NCBI GenBank assembly: GCA_036946415.1
Contig: JAQIJD010000003.1
Coordinates: forward strand, 1 to 64,000
Length of the DNA stretch: 64,000 nucleotides
DNA from: Sphingomonas_Q fennica_A
GTDB lineage: Bacteria; Pseudomonadota; Alphaproteobacteria; Sphingomonadales; Sphingomonadaceae
Reading direction: 5' to 3'
The translations under genes and the position numbers were made by a program. This document shows, one piece after another, positions 36,582-45,778 of this stretch; position 1 is the first letter of the stretch; each line of letters begins with the position of its first letter. Below the pieces are notes generated by a model. The model searched no databases. It was not told the origin of the DNA and worked only from the letters and a program-made list of their open reading frames with translations.

Positions 36582-36610
36582 GTTCAGCGCAGAGGAATAG
36601 GTTCAGCGCA
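36573..36610. repeat. Perfect 19-bp tandem duplication spanning convergent gene ends
   Basis: The unit GAGGAATAGGTTCAGCGCA occurs twice head-to-tail (36573-36591 and 36592-36610). The first copy holds the TAG stop of the YefM-PAS gene. The second holds the TGA stop of the convergent CoA-binding gene. A single ancestral copy would have served both genes, so this looks like a recent local slippage duplication. Confidence 0.85.
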
Positions 36611-37031
36611 CCGGCGGCACCCGCAGCCGGGCGAGTTCGATCTTGGGGCAGCGGTTCATCACCACTTTCAGCCCCGCTGCCTCGGCGCGGGCGGCGGCGG
36701 CTTCGTTGACGACGCCGATCTGCATCCATACCGATTTCGCGCCGGCGGCGATCGCCTCGTCCACCACCTCGCCCGCGGCGTCCGGGCGGCGGAAGATGTC
36801 GACCATGTCGATCGGCTCGCCGATCTGGGCGAGATCGCGCCAGACATATTCGCCGTGGACATGCGCGCCGGTGATCTGCGGGTTGACCGGGATCACGCGA
36901 TAGCCGTGATCCTGCAACGCCTTCATCACGCCGAAGCTCGGCCGGTCGGGCCGGTCCGACGCGCCGACGAGGGCGATGGTGCGAGTTTCCTTCAGCAGAT
37001 CGGCGATGGCGGCGTCGTCGGTGAGGGGCAT
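36603..37031 (-). CDS. CoA-binding domain protein (YccU type)
   Basis: This 142 aa protein is a stand-alone Rossmann-type CoA-binding domain. TIALVGASDRPDRPSFGVMK at the N-terminus is the nucleotide loop. HGEYVWRDLAQIGEPIDMVD, then RRPDAAGEVVDEAI, and the C-terminal GLKVVMNRCPKIE complete the YccU pattern. Start ATG 37031 is chosen because AGGAGA lies ~8 bp upstream. It lies 27 bp after mrp on the same strand. The cellular role of the family is unknown. Confidence 0.88.
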   Translation of the reverse strand: MPLTDDAAIADLLKETRTIALVGASDRPDRPSFGVMKALQDHGYRVIPVNPQITGAHVHGEYVWRDLAQIGEPIDMVDIFRRPDAAGEVVDEAIAAGAKSVWMQIGVVNEAAAARAEAAGLKVVMNRCPKIELARLRVPPVR

Positions 37032-37058
37032 GGCGCGTTCTCCTGCCCGCACAACCCC

Positions 37059-38075
37059 TCAGCGGGGCGAAGGGTTCGCCCAGGCGGCGACGGCGGCGGC
37101 GATGGCAGCGAACGGCTCCGCCTCCGCCCCCTCGCCGGCGGCGGGGGGATTGCCCGCGTCCGACGCGCGGCGGATGCCGATCGCCAGCGGCACGCGGCCG
37201 AGGAAGGGGATGCCGCGGGCCCGCGCCTCCTCCTCCGCGCCGCCGCTGCCGAACGGATCGGAGACGGTGCCGCACGCCGGGCAGCGATAGCCGGCCATAT
37301 TCTCGACGAGGCCCATGATCGGCACGCCGGCCTTGCCGAACAGGTCGATCGCGCGCGTCGCATCGATCAGCGCCAGATCCTGCGGGGTCGAGACGATCAG
37401 CGCCGCGGCGGGACGGTGCTTCTGGATCATCGTCAGCTGCACGTCGCCGGTGCCGGGCGGCATGTCCACCACCAGCAGGTCGGTATCGCCCCAGCGCGCG
37501 TCGACGAGCTGGCCGAGCGCGCTCGCCGCCATCGGCCCGCGCCACGCGATCGCCTGGCCGGGATCGACGAGCTGGCCCATCGACAGCATCGGAACGCCGT
37601 AGCGCGTGGCGACGGGGATCAACTGCTGGCCTTCCGCCTGCGGCTTCATGCCCTCCGCCGCCATCAGCCGCGGCTGCGAGGGGCCGTAGATGTCGGCATC
37701 GACCAGCCCGACGCGAAGACCCGAGCGGGCCAGCGCGATGGCGAGATTGGCGGCGAGCGTCGACTTGCCGACCCCGCCCTTGCCGCTTGCGACGGCGAGG
37801 ATGCGCCGCTCGCGCCGTTCCGCCGTCATCGCCACGCGCACCGTATCGACACCGGGCACCGCCGCGAGCGCCGCGCGCACCGCCTGTTCGAGCGCGCCAT
37901 GGCTGTCGGCGGCGAGGCCGGAGACGTCGAGGATCACATCGACAATGCCGTTGCGCAGCGCCGGCGGCTGGGCACGGCCGGCGGCGACGAGGCCGCCGCG
38001 GCCGAGCGGATCGGGCACGCGATCCAGTGCCGCGACAAGGGCTTGGGTCGTGGCGGAGCGGTCGGGATCGGTCAT
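37059..38075 (-). CDS. Mrp/ApbC/NBP35-family Fe-S carrier ATPase
   Basis: This 338 aa protein moves Fe-S clusters to apo-proteins. An N-terminal DUF59-like segment (~10-85) precedes the deviant Walker A GKGGVGKS at 98-105. The C-terminal CPAC motif in the block NMAGYRCPACGTVSDPFGSG supplies the bridging-cluster Cys pair at the dimer interface. Complex I and other Fe-S enzymes in the window are plausible clients, but this is general. Start ATG 38075 is preferred over the in-frame GTG at 38111, though neither has a strong ribosome site. The C-terminus is Ala/Pro-rich. Confidence 0.92.
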   Translation of the reverse strand: MTDPDRSATTQALVAALDRVPDPLGRGGLVAAGRAQPPALRNGIVDVILDVSGLAADSHGALEQAVRAALAAVPGVDTVRVAMTAERRERRILAVASGKGGVGKSTLAANLAIALARSGLRVGLVDADIYGPSQPRLMAAEGMKPQAEGQQLIPVATRYGVPMLSMGQLVDPGQAIAWRGPMAASALGQLVDARWGDTDLLVVDMPPGTGDVQLTMIQKHRPAAALIVSTPQDLALIDATRAIDLFGKAGVPIMGLVENMAGYRCPACGTVSDPFGSGGAEEEARARGIPFLGRVPLAIGIRRASDAGNPPAAGEGAEAEPFAAIAAAVAAWANPSPR

Positions 38076-38146
38076 GCGCGGGGCGATAGGGGGTTTCGGC
38101 GGGTGAGGCACTGTTTTTCCCGCGGCGCCACCCTATAAAGATCAGC

Positions 38147-39238
38147 ATGAGCAGGGACGAGAGGGACAGCGGCATGCCGGCCGGCCTGGCGGCCGAAGGC
38201 GGGCCGTGGGGTGGCGGTGGCTCCGACAGCGGCGGCGGTTCGGGCGGTGGCTCGGGTGGCGACGGGCCGCGCAATCCGTGGCAGCAGCTGCCCCGGCCGC
38301 GCCCCGGCGGAGGCGGCGGCGGCGGCCGCAATCCGATCGGCCCCAGCGCGCTCGACGAGCTGTTGCGTCGCGGGCGGCAGCGCTTCGGCGGCGGGTTGCC
38401 GCAGGGGCCGGGCCGGCCGATGTGGATCTGGGGCTTCGTCGCCATCGCCATCCTGTGGCTGCTGGTGACCGGCATCCACCGGATCGAGCCGGGGGAGCGT
38501 GGGGTCGTCACGCGGCTCGGCCGCTATGCCGGCACGCTGACGCCGGGCATGCGCCTGTCCTTTCCCGCGCCGATCGACCGGGTGACGGTGATCCCGGTCG
38601 AGGCGATCCGCTCCACCCCGATCGGATCGACCGAGCCGGACAGCCAGAACCTCGTGCTGACGGGCGACCAGAATATCATCGATCTGGCCTATGCCGTGCG
38701 CTGGAATATCAAGGATCCCGAACTCTACCTCTACGAGCTGGCCGATCCCGACGATACGGTGCGTGAAGTGGCGGAAAGCGCGATGCGCGCCGAAATCTCG
38801 CGCGTGTCGATGACGGACGCGATCGGCCCACAGCGCAGCCAGATCGAGGCGCAGGTGGCGCAGCGGATGCAGGAAATCCTCGACAGCTACCGCTCCGGCA
38901 TCGCCATCCAGGGCGTCGGCATCAACCAGGCCGATCCGCCCTCGGCGGTGATCGACGCCTTCAAGGAAGTGTCGGCCGCGCAGCAGGATGCGCAATCCTA
39001 TCTGAACGGCGCGCGGGCCTATGCGCAGCAGCTTCGCGAAAAGGCGGCGGGCGAGGCGGCGGCGTTCGACCGCGTCTACGCCCAATATCGGATGGCGCCC
39101 GAGGTGACGCGCCGGCGCATGTATTACGAGACGATGGAGCGGGTTCTGGCCAAGACCGACAAGACGGTGGTGGAAGCGCCGGGCGTGCAGACCTACCTGC
39201 CGCTGGGCCAGTTGCAGCCCAAGGCGGCGGCCAAGTGA
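38147..39238 (+). CDS. hflK: Protease modulator HflK
   Basis: This 363 aa SPFH/band-7 protein forms the HflKC cage around FtsH in the inner membrane. Residues 1-90 are a Gly/Pro-rich cytoplasmic region with long Gly runs, longer than usual. The membrane helix is at ~93-110 (WIWGFVAIAILWLLVTGI). The band-7 domain follows (EPGERGVVTRLGRYAGTLTP) and then a long Ala/Gln/Glu-rich coiled coil. A TATAAA sequence (38134-38139) lies only 8 bp before the ATG. The stop overlaps hflC by 4 bp. Confidence 0.95.
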   Translation: MSRDERDSGMPAGLAAEGGPWGGGGSDSGGGSGGGSGGDGPRNPWQQLPRPRPGGGGGGGRNPIGPSALDELLRRGRQRFGGGLPQGPGRPMWIWGFVAIAILWLLVTGIHRIEPGERGVVTRLGRYAGTLTPGMRLSFPAPIDRVTVIPVEAIRSTPIGSTEPDSQNLVLTGDQNIIDLAYAVRWNIKDPELYLYELADPDDTVREVAESAMRAEISRVSMTDAIGPQRSQIEAQVAQRMQEILDSYRSGIAIQGVGINQADPPSAVIDAFKEVSAAQQDAQSYLNGARAYAQQLREKAAGEAAAFDRVYAQYRMAPEVTRRRMYYETMERVLAKTDKTVVEAPGVQTYLPLGQLQPKAAAK

Positions 39239-40104
39239 GCGCGCTGTCCCGCATCGGACGCGCGCCGCTGGCGCTGGGCGCACTGGTCTTCGCGCTGCTG
39301 CTGCTGGCGGTGAGCACGCTGGCGGTGGTGCCCGAGACGCAGCAGGCGCTGATCGTGCGGCTGGGCGAACCGAAGCGCGTCTACAACGCCTACAAGCCCA
39401 ATGAGGATTTCGGGCGGACGGGCGCGGGGCTGATCTTCCGCTGGCCGTTCATCGAACAGGTCGAATGGATCGACAAGCGCGTTCTCGATTTCGACATGGA
39501 GCGCCAGTCGGTGCTGTCGACCGACCAGCTCCGGCTGGAGGTGGACGCCTTCGCGCGCTACCGGATCGTCGATCCGCTGCGCATGTTCATCTCCGCCCGC
39601 ACCGAGCGGCGGGTGGGCGAGGCGCTGCGCCCGATCCTGGGTTCGGCGCTGCGCAACGAATTGGGCCAGCGGCCGTTCGCGGCGCTGCTCAGCCCCGAAC
39701 GCACGCAGCTGATGGACAATATCCAGGCGCGGCTCAACCGCACCGCGCGCCAATATGGCGCCGAGATCGTCGACGTGCGGATCAAGCGCGCCGACCTGCC
39801 CGACGGCACGCCGCTCGCCTCCGCGTTCGAGCGGATGCGGACGGCCCGCCAGCAGGAAGCGCTGACGCTGCGCGCGCAAGGGTCGCGCGAGGCGCAGGTG
39901 ATCCGCGCCGATGCCGATGCCGATGCCGCGCGCGTTTATGCCGACGCGTTCAACAAGGATCCGGATTTCTACAATTTCTACCGGGCGATGCAGTCCTACC
40001 GGACCACTTTCGGCACGGACGACACGCAGCCGCGCGGCAATTCCAATCTGATCCTGTCGCCGGACAACGAATATCTGAAGGAGTTCCGTGGCCGGCGTAA
40101 TTGA
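39235..40104 (+). CDS. hflC: Protease modulator HflC
   Basis: This 289 aa partner of HflK starts at GTG 39235, which overlaps the hflK stop (GTGA). The N-terminal helix (LALGALVFALLLLAVSTLAV) is followed by the band-7 domain with VPETQQALIVRLGEPKRVY. Family blocks SALRNELGQRPFAALLSPER and RIKRADLPDGTPLASAFERM are present. The C-terminal coiled region has REAQVIRADADADAARVYAD. Length is normal. Confidence 0.95.
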   Translation: MSALSRIGRAPLALGALVFALLLLAVSTLAVVPETQQALIVRLGEPKRVYNAYKPNEDFGRTGAGLIFRWPFIEQVEWIDKRVLDFDMERQSVLSTDQLRLEVDAFARYRIVDPLRMFISARTERRVGEALRPILGSALRNELGQRPFAALLSPERTQLMDNIQARLNRTARQYGAEIVDVRIKRADLPDGTPLASAFERMRTARQQEALTLRAQGSREAQVIRADADADAARVYADAFNKDPDFYNFYRAMQSYRTTFGTDDTQPRGNSNLILSPDNEYLKEFRGRRN

Positions 40105-40154
40105 CGCCGCGGTTATTCAAATCGCGTTCAGGCGCGACGGATAGATTTTGGCGG

Positions 40155-40173
40155 TCCGGCCGTTCTGGCCGGA
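40155..40173. terminator. Hairpin between hflC and degP
   Basis: A 7-bp perfect stem TCCGGCC / GGCCGGA with a 5-nt loop lies in the 98 bp gap after hflC. No T-run follows. It may weaken readthrough from hflKC or form part of the degP leader. A GAGGAG ribosome site for degP lies just after it at 40188-40193. Confidence 0.4.
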
Positions 40174-40202
40174 GACGTCGAACCCTCGAGGAGATGCCCT
40201 AA

Positions 40203-41753
40203 GTGCGTTACGCTTATGCGATCACCGCGGCGCTGCTGGCCGGCGGCGCCACCACCGCGGTCCTCTATCAGCAGCCGGTGGAGGCACAGGTCGCGCAGAA
40301 CGCGCCCGGCACGATCCCGGCGCAGGCGCCGCGCCCCGGCGCGCCGATGAGCTTCGCCGACCTGACGGCGCGGCTGGCGCCGGCGGTCGTCAACATCTCC
40401 ACCACGCAGCGGGTGGAGGTACGCCAGCAGCAGCAGAACCCCTTCGCCGGCACGCCCTTCGACGATTTCTTCCGTCAGTTCGGCGGTGGTGGCGGGCAGG
40501 GCGGGGACCGGCCGGTGACGCGCGAGGCGCAATCGCTCGGTTCGGGCTTCATCATCTCCGAAGACGGCTATGTCGTCACCAACAACCACGTCATCGCCGG
40601 CGGGCGGACCGATTTCGGCAACGCCACCGTCTCCTCGATCAAGGTGACGCTGCCCGACCGCAAGGAATATACCGCGCGCGTCGTCGGCAAGGATGCGCAG
40701 TCCGACCTCGCCGTGCTGAAGATCGACGCCAAGGGCCTGCCCTTCGTCCAGTTCGGGGACAGCACGCGCACCCGCGTGGGCGACTGGGTAATCGCCATCG
40801 GCAATCCCTTCGCGCTGGGCGGCACGGTGACGGCGGGTATCGTCTCCGCCATCCACCGCTCGATCGGCCAGCAGGGCGCCTACGATCGCTATATCCAGAC
40901 CGATGCGGCGATCAATCAGGGCAATTCGGGCGGCCCGATGTTCGATCTGGCGGGCAATGTCGTCGGCATCAACACGGCCATCTTCTCGCCCACCGGCGGC
41001 AATGTCGGCATCGGCTTCGCCATTCCGGCGGAGGAAGCCAAGCCCGTCATCGACCAGCTGATGAAGGGCGGGCGCATCCGCCGCGGCTATCTGGGCGTCG
41101 GCATCCAGCCGATGACCGAGGACATCGCCGCCTCGCTGCGGCTGCCCAAGGATCGCGGCGAGATCGTCGCCCGCGTGGAGCCGGGCCAGCCCGCCGAGCG
41201 CGCCGGCATCCGCCAGGGCGACGTGATCGTGAAGGTCAACAACCGCGACGTCTCGCCGGACAATACGCTGTCCTACATCGTCGCCAATTCCCCGATCGGG
41301 ACTCGCGTGCCGGTGGAGGTGATCCGCGGCGGCCAGCGGCTGACGCTGACCGCGGTGGTGGGCGAGCGCCCACCCGAGGAACAGCTCGCAGCCGAGGAGG
41401 GCGGCGACGGCGACGGCGCACCGGGTTCGCAGGCGCCCGTCACCACGCGCAGCGCGATCGGCCTGTCGCTGGCGACGGTGACGCCCGAGATCGCACGCCA
41501 GCTCAACCTGCCGCCGACGACGCGCGGCGTCGCCATCTCTTCGGTCGATCCGTCGAGCGACGCGAGCAGCAAGGGCCTCCAGCCGCGCGACGTGATCCTC
41601 GCGATCGGCCAGCGGCAGGTAGCGACCGTGGCCGATGCGGTGGCGGCGATCGATCAGGCGCGCAAGTCGGGCCTGAAGAGCGTCCTCCTCCTCGTCCAGC
41701 GCGGCAACACGCCGGCGCGCTACATCGGCGTGGAGTTGAACAGCCGCAACTGA
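40203..41753 (+). CDS. DegP/HtrA-family serine endoprotease (Do type)
   Basis: This 516 aa periplasmic protease/chaperone starts at GTG 40203 with GAGGAG 9 bp upstream. An N-terminal hydrophobic segment (ITAALLAGGATTAVLY) acts as signal or anchor. The catalytic triad is H129 (VTNNHVIAGG), D168 (AQSDLAVLKI) and S242 (NQGNSGGPMF). A Q/G-rich LA-type loop lies at ~73-105. Two PDZ domains follow, at ~285-375 and ~425-510, separated by a Glu/Gly-rich linker. Location after hflKC fits a membrane-protein quality-control neighbourhood. Confidence 0.95.
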   Translation: MRYAYAITAALLAGGATTAVLYQQPVEAQVAQNAPGTIPAQAPRPGAPMSFADLTARLAPAVVNISTTQRVEVRQQQQNPFAGTPFDDFFRQFGGGGGQGGDRPVTREAQSLGSGFIISEDGYVVTNNHVIAGGRTDFGNATVSSIKVTLPDRKEYTARVVGKDAQSDLAVLKIDAKGLPFVQFGDSTRTRVGDWVIAIGNPFALGGTVTAGIVSAIHRSIGQQGAYDRYIQTDAAINQGNSGGPMFDLAGNVVGINTAIFSPTGGNVGIGFAIPAEEAKPVIDQLMKGGRIRRGYLGVGIQPMTEDIAASLRLPKDRGEIVARVEPGQPAERAGIRQGDVIVKVNNRDVSPDNTLSYIVANSPIGTRVPVEVIRGGQRLTLTAVVGERPPEEQLAAEEGGDGDGAPGSQAPVTTRSAIGLSLATVTPEIARQLNLPPTTRGVAISSVDPSSDASSKGLQPRDVILAIGQRQVATVADAVAAIDQARKSGLKSVLLLVQRGNTPARYIGVELNSRN

Positions 41754-41817
41754 CGCGGGGCTGGCCGCCGCCCCGCACGCATGCCATCTGTGGCGGCGGC
41801 GGGGCGGGAGCAGAGTG

Positions 41818-43428
41818 ATGGCGGACAGTGACGGACTCTTCATCGGCGCGACGGCAGAGGGTGTCCGCCAGACCCTGGTTTGGCGGCGCGCCAACCGCCA
41901 CGGGCTGATCGCGGGCGCGACGGGCACCGGCAAGACGGTGACGTTGCAGCGGCTGGCGGAGGGCTTCTCCGCCGCCGGCGTGCCGGTGTTCGTGGCCGAC
42001 GTGAAAGGCGACCTTTCCGGCCTCGCCATGGCCGGATCGCCGACCGCATCGATGCACGCCACGCTCGCGGCCCGCGCGGCCGAGACAGGCGACGAAGGCT
42101 GGTCCTACGCCGACAATCCGGTCGTCTTCTGGGATCTGTTCGGCAAGGCCGGCCACCCGATCCGCGCGACCGTCAGCGAGATGGGGCCGCTGCTGCTGGC
42201 GCGGCTGATGGGGCTGAGCGAGGTTCAGGCCGGCGTGCTCGCCATCGCCTTCCGCATCGCCGACGAGGAGGGGCTGCTGCTCCTCGACCTCAAGGATCTG
42301 CAGGCGCTGCTGGCGCATGTCGCCGGGCGCGCCGCCGAGCTGACCGCGCGCTACGGCAATGTCAGCAAGGCCAGCGTCGGCGCGATCCAGCGCCAGTTGC
42401 TGCAACTGGAAGGGCAGGGGGGTGCGGCCTTCTTCGGCGAGCCGGCGCTCGCCATCGCCGATCTGATGACGGTGGACGATGCCGGCCGCGGCATGATCAA
42501 CATCCTGGCCGCCGACCGGCTGATCGCCGCGCCCAAGCTCTACGCCACCTTCCTGCTATGGTTGCTGTCCGAACTGTTCGAGACGCTGCCCGAGATCGGC
42601 GATCCCGAACGCCCCCGCCTCGTCTTCTTCTTCGACGAGGCGCATCTCCTGTTCGACGACGCGCCCGAGGCGTTGCTCGACACGATCGAGCAGGTGGTGC
42701 GGCTGATCCGATCCAAGGGCGTCGGCGTCTATTTCGTCACCCAGAATCCGATCGACGTGCCCGAGACGGTGGCGGGTCAATTGGGGAACCGCGTACAGCA
42801 CGCGCTGCGCGCCTTCACGCCGCGCGATCAGAAAGCGGTGCGGGCGGCGGCCGAGACGTTCCGCGGCGGCGGTTTCGATGTGGCGCAGGCGATCACCGAG
42901 CTGAAGACGGGCGAGGCGCTGGTGTCGCTGTTGCAGGCGGATGGCGCACCGTCGCCCGTCGCGCGCACGCTGATCGCGCCGCCGCGATCGCGGCTGGGGC
43001 CGGTGACGGAGGCGGAGCGCGCGAGCCTGATCGCGCTCTCGCCACTCGCCGGGCGCTACGACGAAGCGGTCGATCGGGAGTCCGCGTTCGAGATGCTGGC
43101 GGCGAAAGCGGACGACGCGAAGGCCGCCGCCGCCCGCGCCGCCACCGAAGCGGTCGAGGCCAAGGTGCAGGCCGAACAGGCGCGCAAGGCGGCAATGGAG
43201 GACAAGCGCGCCGAGGCGGCGGCCGAACGCGCCGCGGCGGCACAGGCGCGGGCGGAGGAGCGCGCGGCGCAGGCGGCGGCGCGCGCGGCGGCGAAACCTT
43301 CGATGGCGGAGAAGATGCTGACCTCGGCGGCGCGCTCGGCCGCCTCCTCGATCGGCCGGCAGGTGGCGGGATCGATCGGCAGCCAGATCGTACGCGGGCT
43401 GCTGGGGGGTCTGTTTCGGGGGCGGTGA
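41818..43428 (+). CDS. HerA-like / DUF853 P-loop ATPase
   Basis: This 536 aa protein is of the YjgR/DUF853 group. Walker A GATGTGKT lies at 33-40 and Walker B in LVFFFDEAHLLFDDAPEAL. VGVYFVTQNPIDVPETVAGQ is the sensor-type strand of HerA/FtsK relatives. Residues ~410-505 are an Ala/Glu/Lys/Arg coiled coil (AAARAATEAVEAKVQAEQAR). The C-terminal ~40 residues are Ser/Gly/Ile-rich. ATG 41818 is preferred because GGGAG lies 7 bp upstream; GTG 41815 is also open. Its function in cells is not established. Confidence 0.9.
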   Translation: MADSDGLFIGATAEGVRQTLVWRRANRHGLIAGATGTGKTVTLQRLAEGFSAAGVPVFVADVKGDLSGLAMAGSPTASMHATLAARAAETGDEGWSYADNPVVFWDLFGKAGHPIRATVSEMGPLLLARLMGLSEVQAGVLAIAFRIADEEGLLLLDLKDLQALLAHVAGRAAELTARYGNVSKASVGAIQRQLLQLEGQGGAAFFGEPALAIADLMTVDDAGRGMINILAADRLIAAPKLYATFLLWLLSELFETLPEIGDPERPRLVFFFDEAHLLFDDAPEALLDTIEQVVRLIRSKGVGVYFVTQNPIDVPETVAGQLGNRVQHALRAFTPRDQKAVRAAAETFRGGGFDVAQAITELKTGEALVSLLQADGAPSPVARTLIAPPRSRLGPVTEAERASLIALSPLAGRYDEAVDRESAFEMLAAKADDAKAAAARAATEAVEAKVQAEQARKAAMEDKRAEAAAERAAAAQARAEERAAQAAARAAAKPSMAEKMLTSAARSAASSIGRQVAGSIGSQIVRGLLGGLFRGR

Positions 43429-43563
43429 GACAGAATCATCTCACGGTAACGCTCGTCGAAAAGCGGTTGCCGCCGGACGATAAGACTAGATCAACAGCGC
43501 CGGCGGTGAGATAGTCCCCTCCGACGGACCGGAACGACCGGCCGTTTAGGGAAGGAGACGAGG

Positions 43564-44958
43564 ATGGCCCTGGCCCCGACGCCGACCGGCGAACTGATCG
43601 CGACCGAGCCGGAGGATGCCACCGGCGCCGCGCACGGCCCGCGCCCGGCGGAGCAGCCGTGGCCCTCCACCCGATCGGCCTGGTATGCTTTGGTGCTGTT
43701 CAGCCTGGCGACGATGATGAACTTCTTCGATCGATCGGTCTTCGGGCTGATGATCGAATATATCAAGCGCGACTTCCAGTTGACCGAGATCCAGCTCGGC
43801 CTGCTGCTGGGGCCGGCGGGCATCCTCTTCTACCTCGTCGTCGGCATTCCGCTCGCGCGGCTGGTCGATATCTATCCGCGCAACATCATTCTCGGCGTCG
43901 GCCTGTGCATCACCAGCGGCATCACGGCGCTGGGCGGGCTGGTGCAGGGCTATGGCCAATTGTTCGTCAGCCGGATGTTCGTGGGCGTCGGCGGATCGGC
44001 GCATGCGCCCGGCACCTATTCGATGATGGCCGATTTCTTCCCGCCCAAGAAGTTGCCGCGCGCCATCGCCTTCCTGCAATCGGGCTTCATCCTCGGCACC
44101 GGTCTCGCCTCGATCATCGGCGGGCTGCTGCTGGCGCGGATGGCGAACATGCCGCCGACGCAGCTCGGGCCGCTGATCATCTATGGCTGGCAGTGGGTGC
44201 TGATGGCGATCGGCGCACCGGGCATCGTCATCGCGCTGTTCATCTTCGCCATCAAGGAGCCGCCGCGCCGCGGCAAGGTGACGGCGGGCAAGGCGCTGCC
44301 GCTGCGCGCGGTGCTTCGTGAGATCGTGGCGCGGCGGCAGGTCTATTATCCTTTGTTCCTCGGCCTCGCGCTCAGTTCGATCGAGAGCCACGGCATCCAG
44401 GAATGGCGCGCCCCCTTCATGATGCGCACCTACGGCTGGGGGCCGGCGCAGATCGGCGCGTGGAGCGGCATCACCTTCTTCGTGGCCTTTCCGCTCGGCG
44501 TCGTCTTCGGCACCTGGCTGACCGAGCGGTTGGCGCGCCGCCACAAGGATGCGCCGATCCGCGCCACGGCGATCGTCTTCGCACTCGCCGTGCCGTTCGC
44601 GGTGGCGGTGCCGCTGATGCCGACGGGGGAGCTCGCGATCCTCGTCGGCGCGATCGGCGGGGTGTTCGGCATGGCCGCCTCGGTGCCGCAGAACGCCGCG
44701 ATCCAGACGGTGACGCCCAACGAGATGCGCGGGCAGGTGACGGCGATCTATCTGTTCATGTTCACCGTCTTCGGCTCGCTGGGCTCGTTCCTGATCTCGG
44801 TCGTGACGACCTATGTGGTCGGCGGGCCGCAGAATCTGTGGATGTCGATGCTCATCATCGCCGGCGTGCTGCTGCCGATCGCCGCCATCGCCATATCGCG
44901 CGCGATGAAGCCCTATGCCACCGAGATCGAGCGGCTCGAAGCCGCCGCCGCGCTCTGA
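43564..44958 (+). CDS. Spinster-type MFS transporter
   Basis: This 464 aa inner-membrane protein has 12 predicted helices after a ~40-residue polar N-terminus. MMNFFDRSVFGLMIEYIKRD and VGVGGSAHAPGTYSMMADFF match the spinster-like MFS group. GSNTRK-type A-loops are not seen. A strong GGGAAGGAG site precedes ATG 43564. It is followed 14 bp later by a glutathione transferase gene and then a YciI-like gene, a possible small detoxification operon. The substrate is unknown. Confidence 0.88.
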   Translation: MALAPTPTGELIATEPEDATGAAHGPRPAEQPWPSTRSAWYALVLFSLATMMNFFDRSVFGLMIEYIKRDFQLTEIQLGLLLGPAGILFYLVVGIPLARLVDIYPRNIILGVGLCITSGITALGGLVQGYGQLFVSRMFVGVGGSAHAPGTYSMMADFFPPKKLPRAIAFLQSGFILGTGLASIIGGLLLARMANMPPTQLGPLIIYGWQWVLMAIGAPGIVIALFIFAIKEPPRRGKVTAGKALPLRAVLREIVARRQVYYPLFLGLALSSIESHGIQEWRAPFMMRTYGWGPAQIGAWSGITFFVAFPLGVVFGTWLTERLARRHKDAPIRATAIVFALAVPFAVAVPLMPTGELAILVGAIGGVFGMAASVPQNAAIQTVTPNEMRGQVTAIYLFMFTVFGSLGSFLISVVTTYVVGGPQNLWMSMLIIAGVLLPIAAIAISRAMKPYATEIERLEAAAAL

Positions 44959-44972
44959 CCCGAAGGACGATC

Positions 44973-45776
44973 ATGGCCGATACGCCGACGCTGACGCTCT
45001 ACCACATCCCCGGCTGCCCCTTTTCGGAGCGGATCGAGATCTTGCTGGCGCTGAAGGGGATGGATGCGGCGCTGAAGGATGTCGAGATCGACATCTCCAA
45101 GCCGCGGCCCGACTGGCTGCTCGCCAAGAGCGGCGGCACCACCGCGCTGCCGCTGCTCGACGTGGAGAATGGCGAGACGCTGAAGGAAAGCATGGTGATC
45201 CTGCGCTATCTGGAGGATCGCTATCCCGAGCCGCGCGTCGCCGCCGCCGATCCGTACGACCATGCGGTGGAGGGGATGCTGTGCGCCACCGACGGCGCCT
45301 TTTCGGGCGCCGGCTACCGGATGATCCTCAACCGCGATCCCGCCAGGCGCGACGAACTGAAGGCCGAGGTGGACGCGCAATATGCCCGGTTGGATACCTT
45401 CCTGAAGCGCTATGCGACCGGCCGCGACTATCTGTTCGATCGCTTCGGCTGGGCCGAAGTGGCCTTCACGCCGATGTTCAAGCGGCTATGGTTCCTCGAT
45501 TATTACGAGGGCTATGCGATCCCGGCGCACCTCGACCGCGTGATCCGCTGGCGCGATGCCTGCGTCGCCCATCCGGCGGCGCAGCACCGCAGCCATGAGG
45601 AGCTTATCAAGCTCTATTACGATTACAGCCAGGGTGGCGGCAACGGCCGGCTGCCCGAGGGGCGCCGGATCAGCAGCTTCACCCCCGACAGCGACTGGCG
45701 GACGCGGCCGATGCCGCCGCGCGACAAATGGGGCACGCCGGCCAGCGATGCCGATCTCGGGCTGGTGGCGGCCTGA
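44973..45776 (+). CDS. Glutathione S-transferase family protein
   Basis: This 267 aa protein has an N-terminal thioredoxin-like domain: LTLYHIPGCPFSERIEILLA, with C15 in a C-P-F-S motif suggestive of a Cys-type (omega/beta-like) GST. The cis-Pro/ES block is KSGGTTALPLLDVENGETLKES at ~57-78. An all-alpha C-terminal domain runs from ~90 on, and a longer than usual C-terminal extension (~residues 220-267) is polar and Pro/Arg-rich. GAAGG precedes ATG 44973. It is probably co-transcribed with the MFS and YciI-like genes. Confidence 0.88.
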   Translation: MADTPTLTLYHIPGCPFSERIEILLALKGMDAALKDVEIDISKPRPDWLLAKSGGTTALPLLDVENGETLKESMVILRYLEDRYPEPRVAAADPYDHAVEGMLCATDGAFSGAGYRMILNRDPARRDELKAEVDAQYARLDTFLKRYATGRDYLFDRFGWAEVAFTPMFKRLWFLDYYEGYAIPAHLDRVIRWRDACVAHPAAQHRSHEELIKLYYDYSQGGGNGRLPEGRRISSFTPDSDWRTRPMPPRDKWGTPASDADLGLVAA

Positions 45777-45778
45777 CA

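Noticed and set aside
36469..38511. A 680-codon minus-strand ORF across mrp and the CoA-binding gene
   Set aside because: It is in a different frame from both real genes and is dominated by Arg/Pro/Gly runs.
43425..43444. A GTGAGA/TCTCAC hairpin after the HerA-like gene as a terminator
   Set aside because: A six-base stem without a T-run is too weak to support a terminator call.
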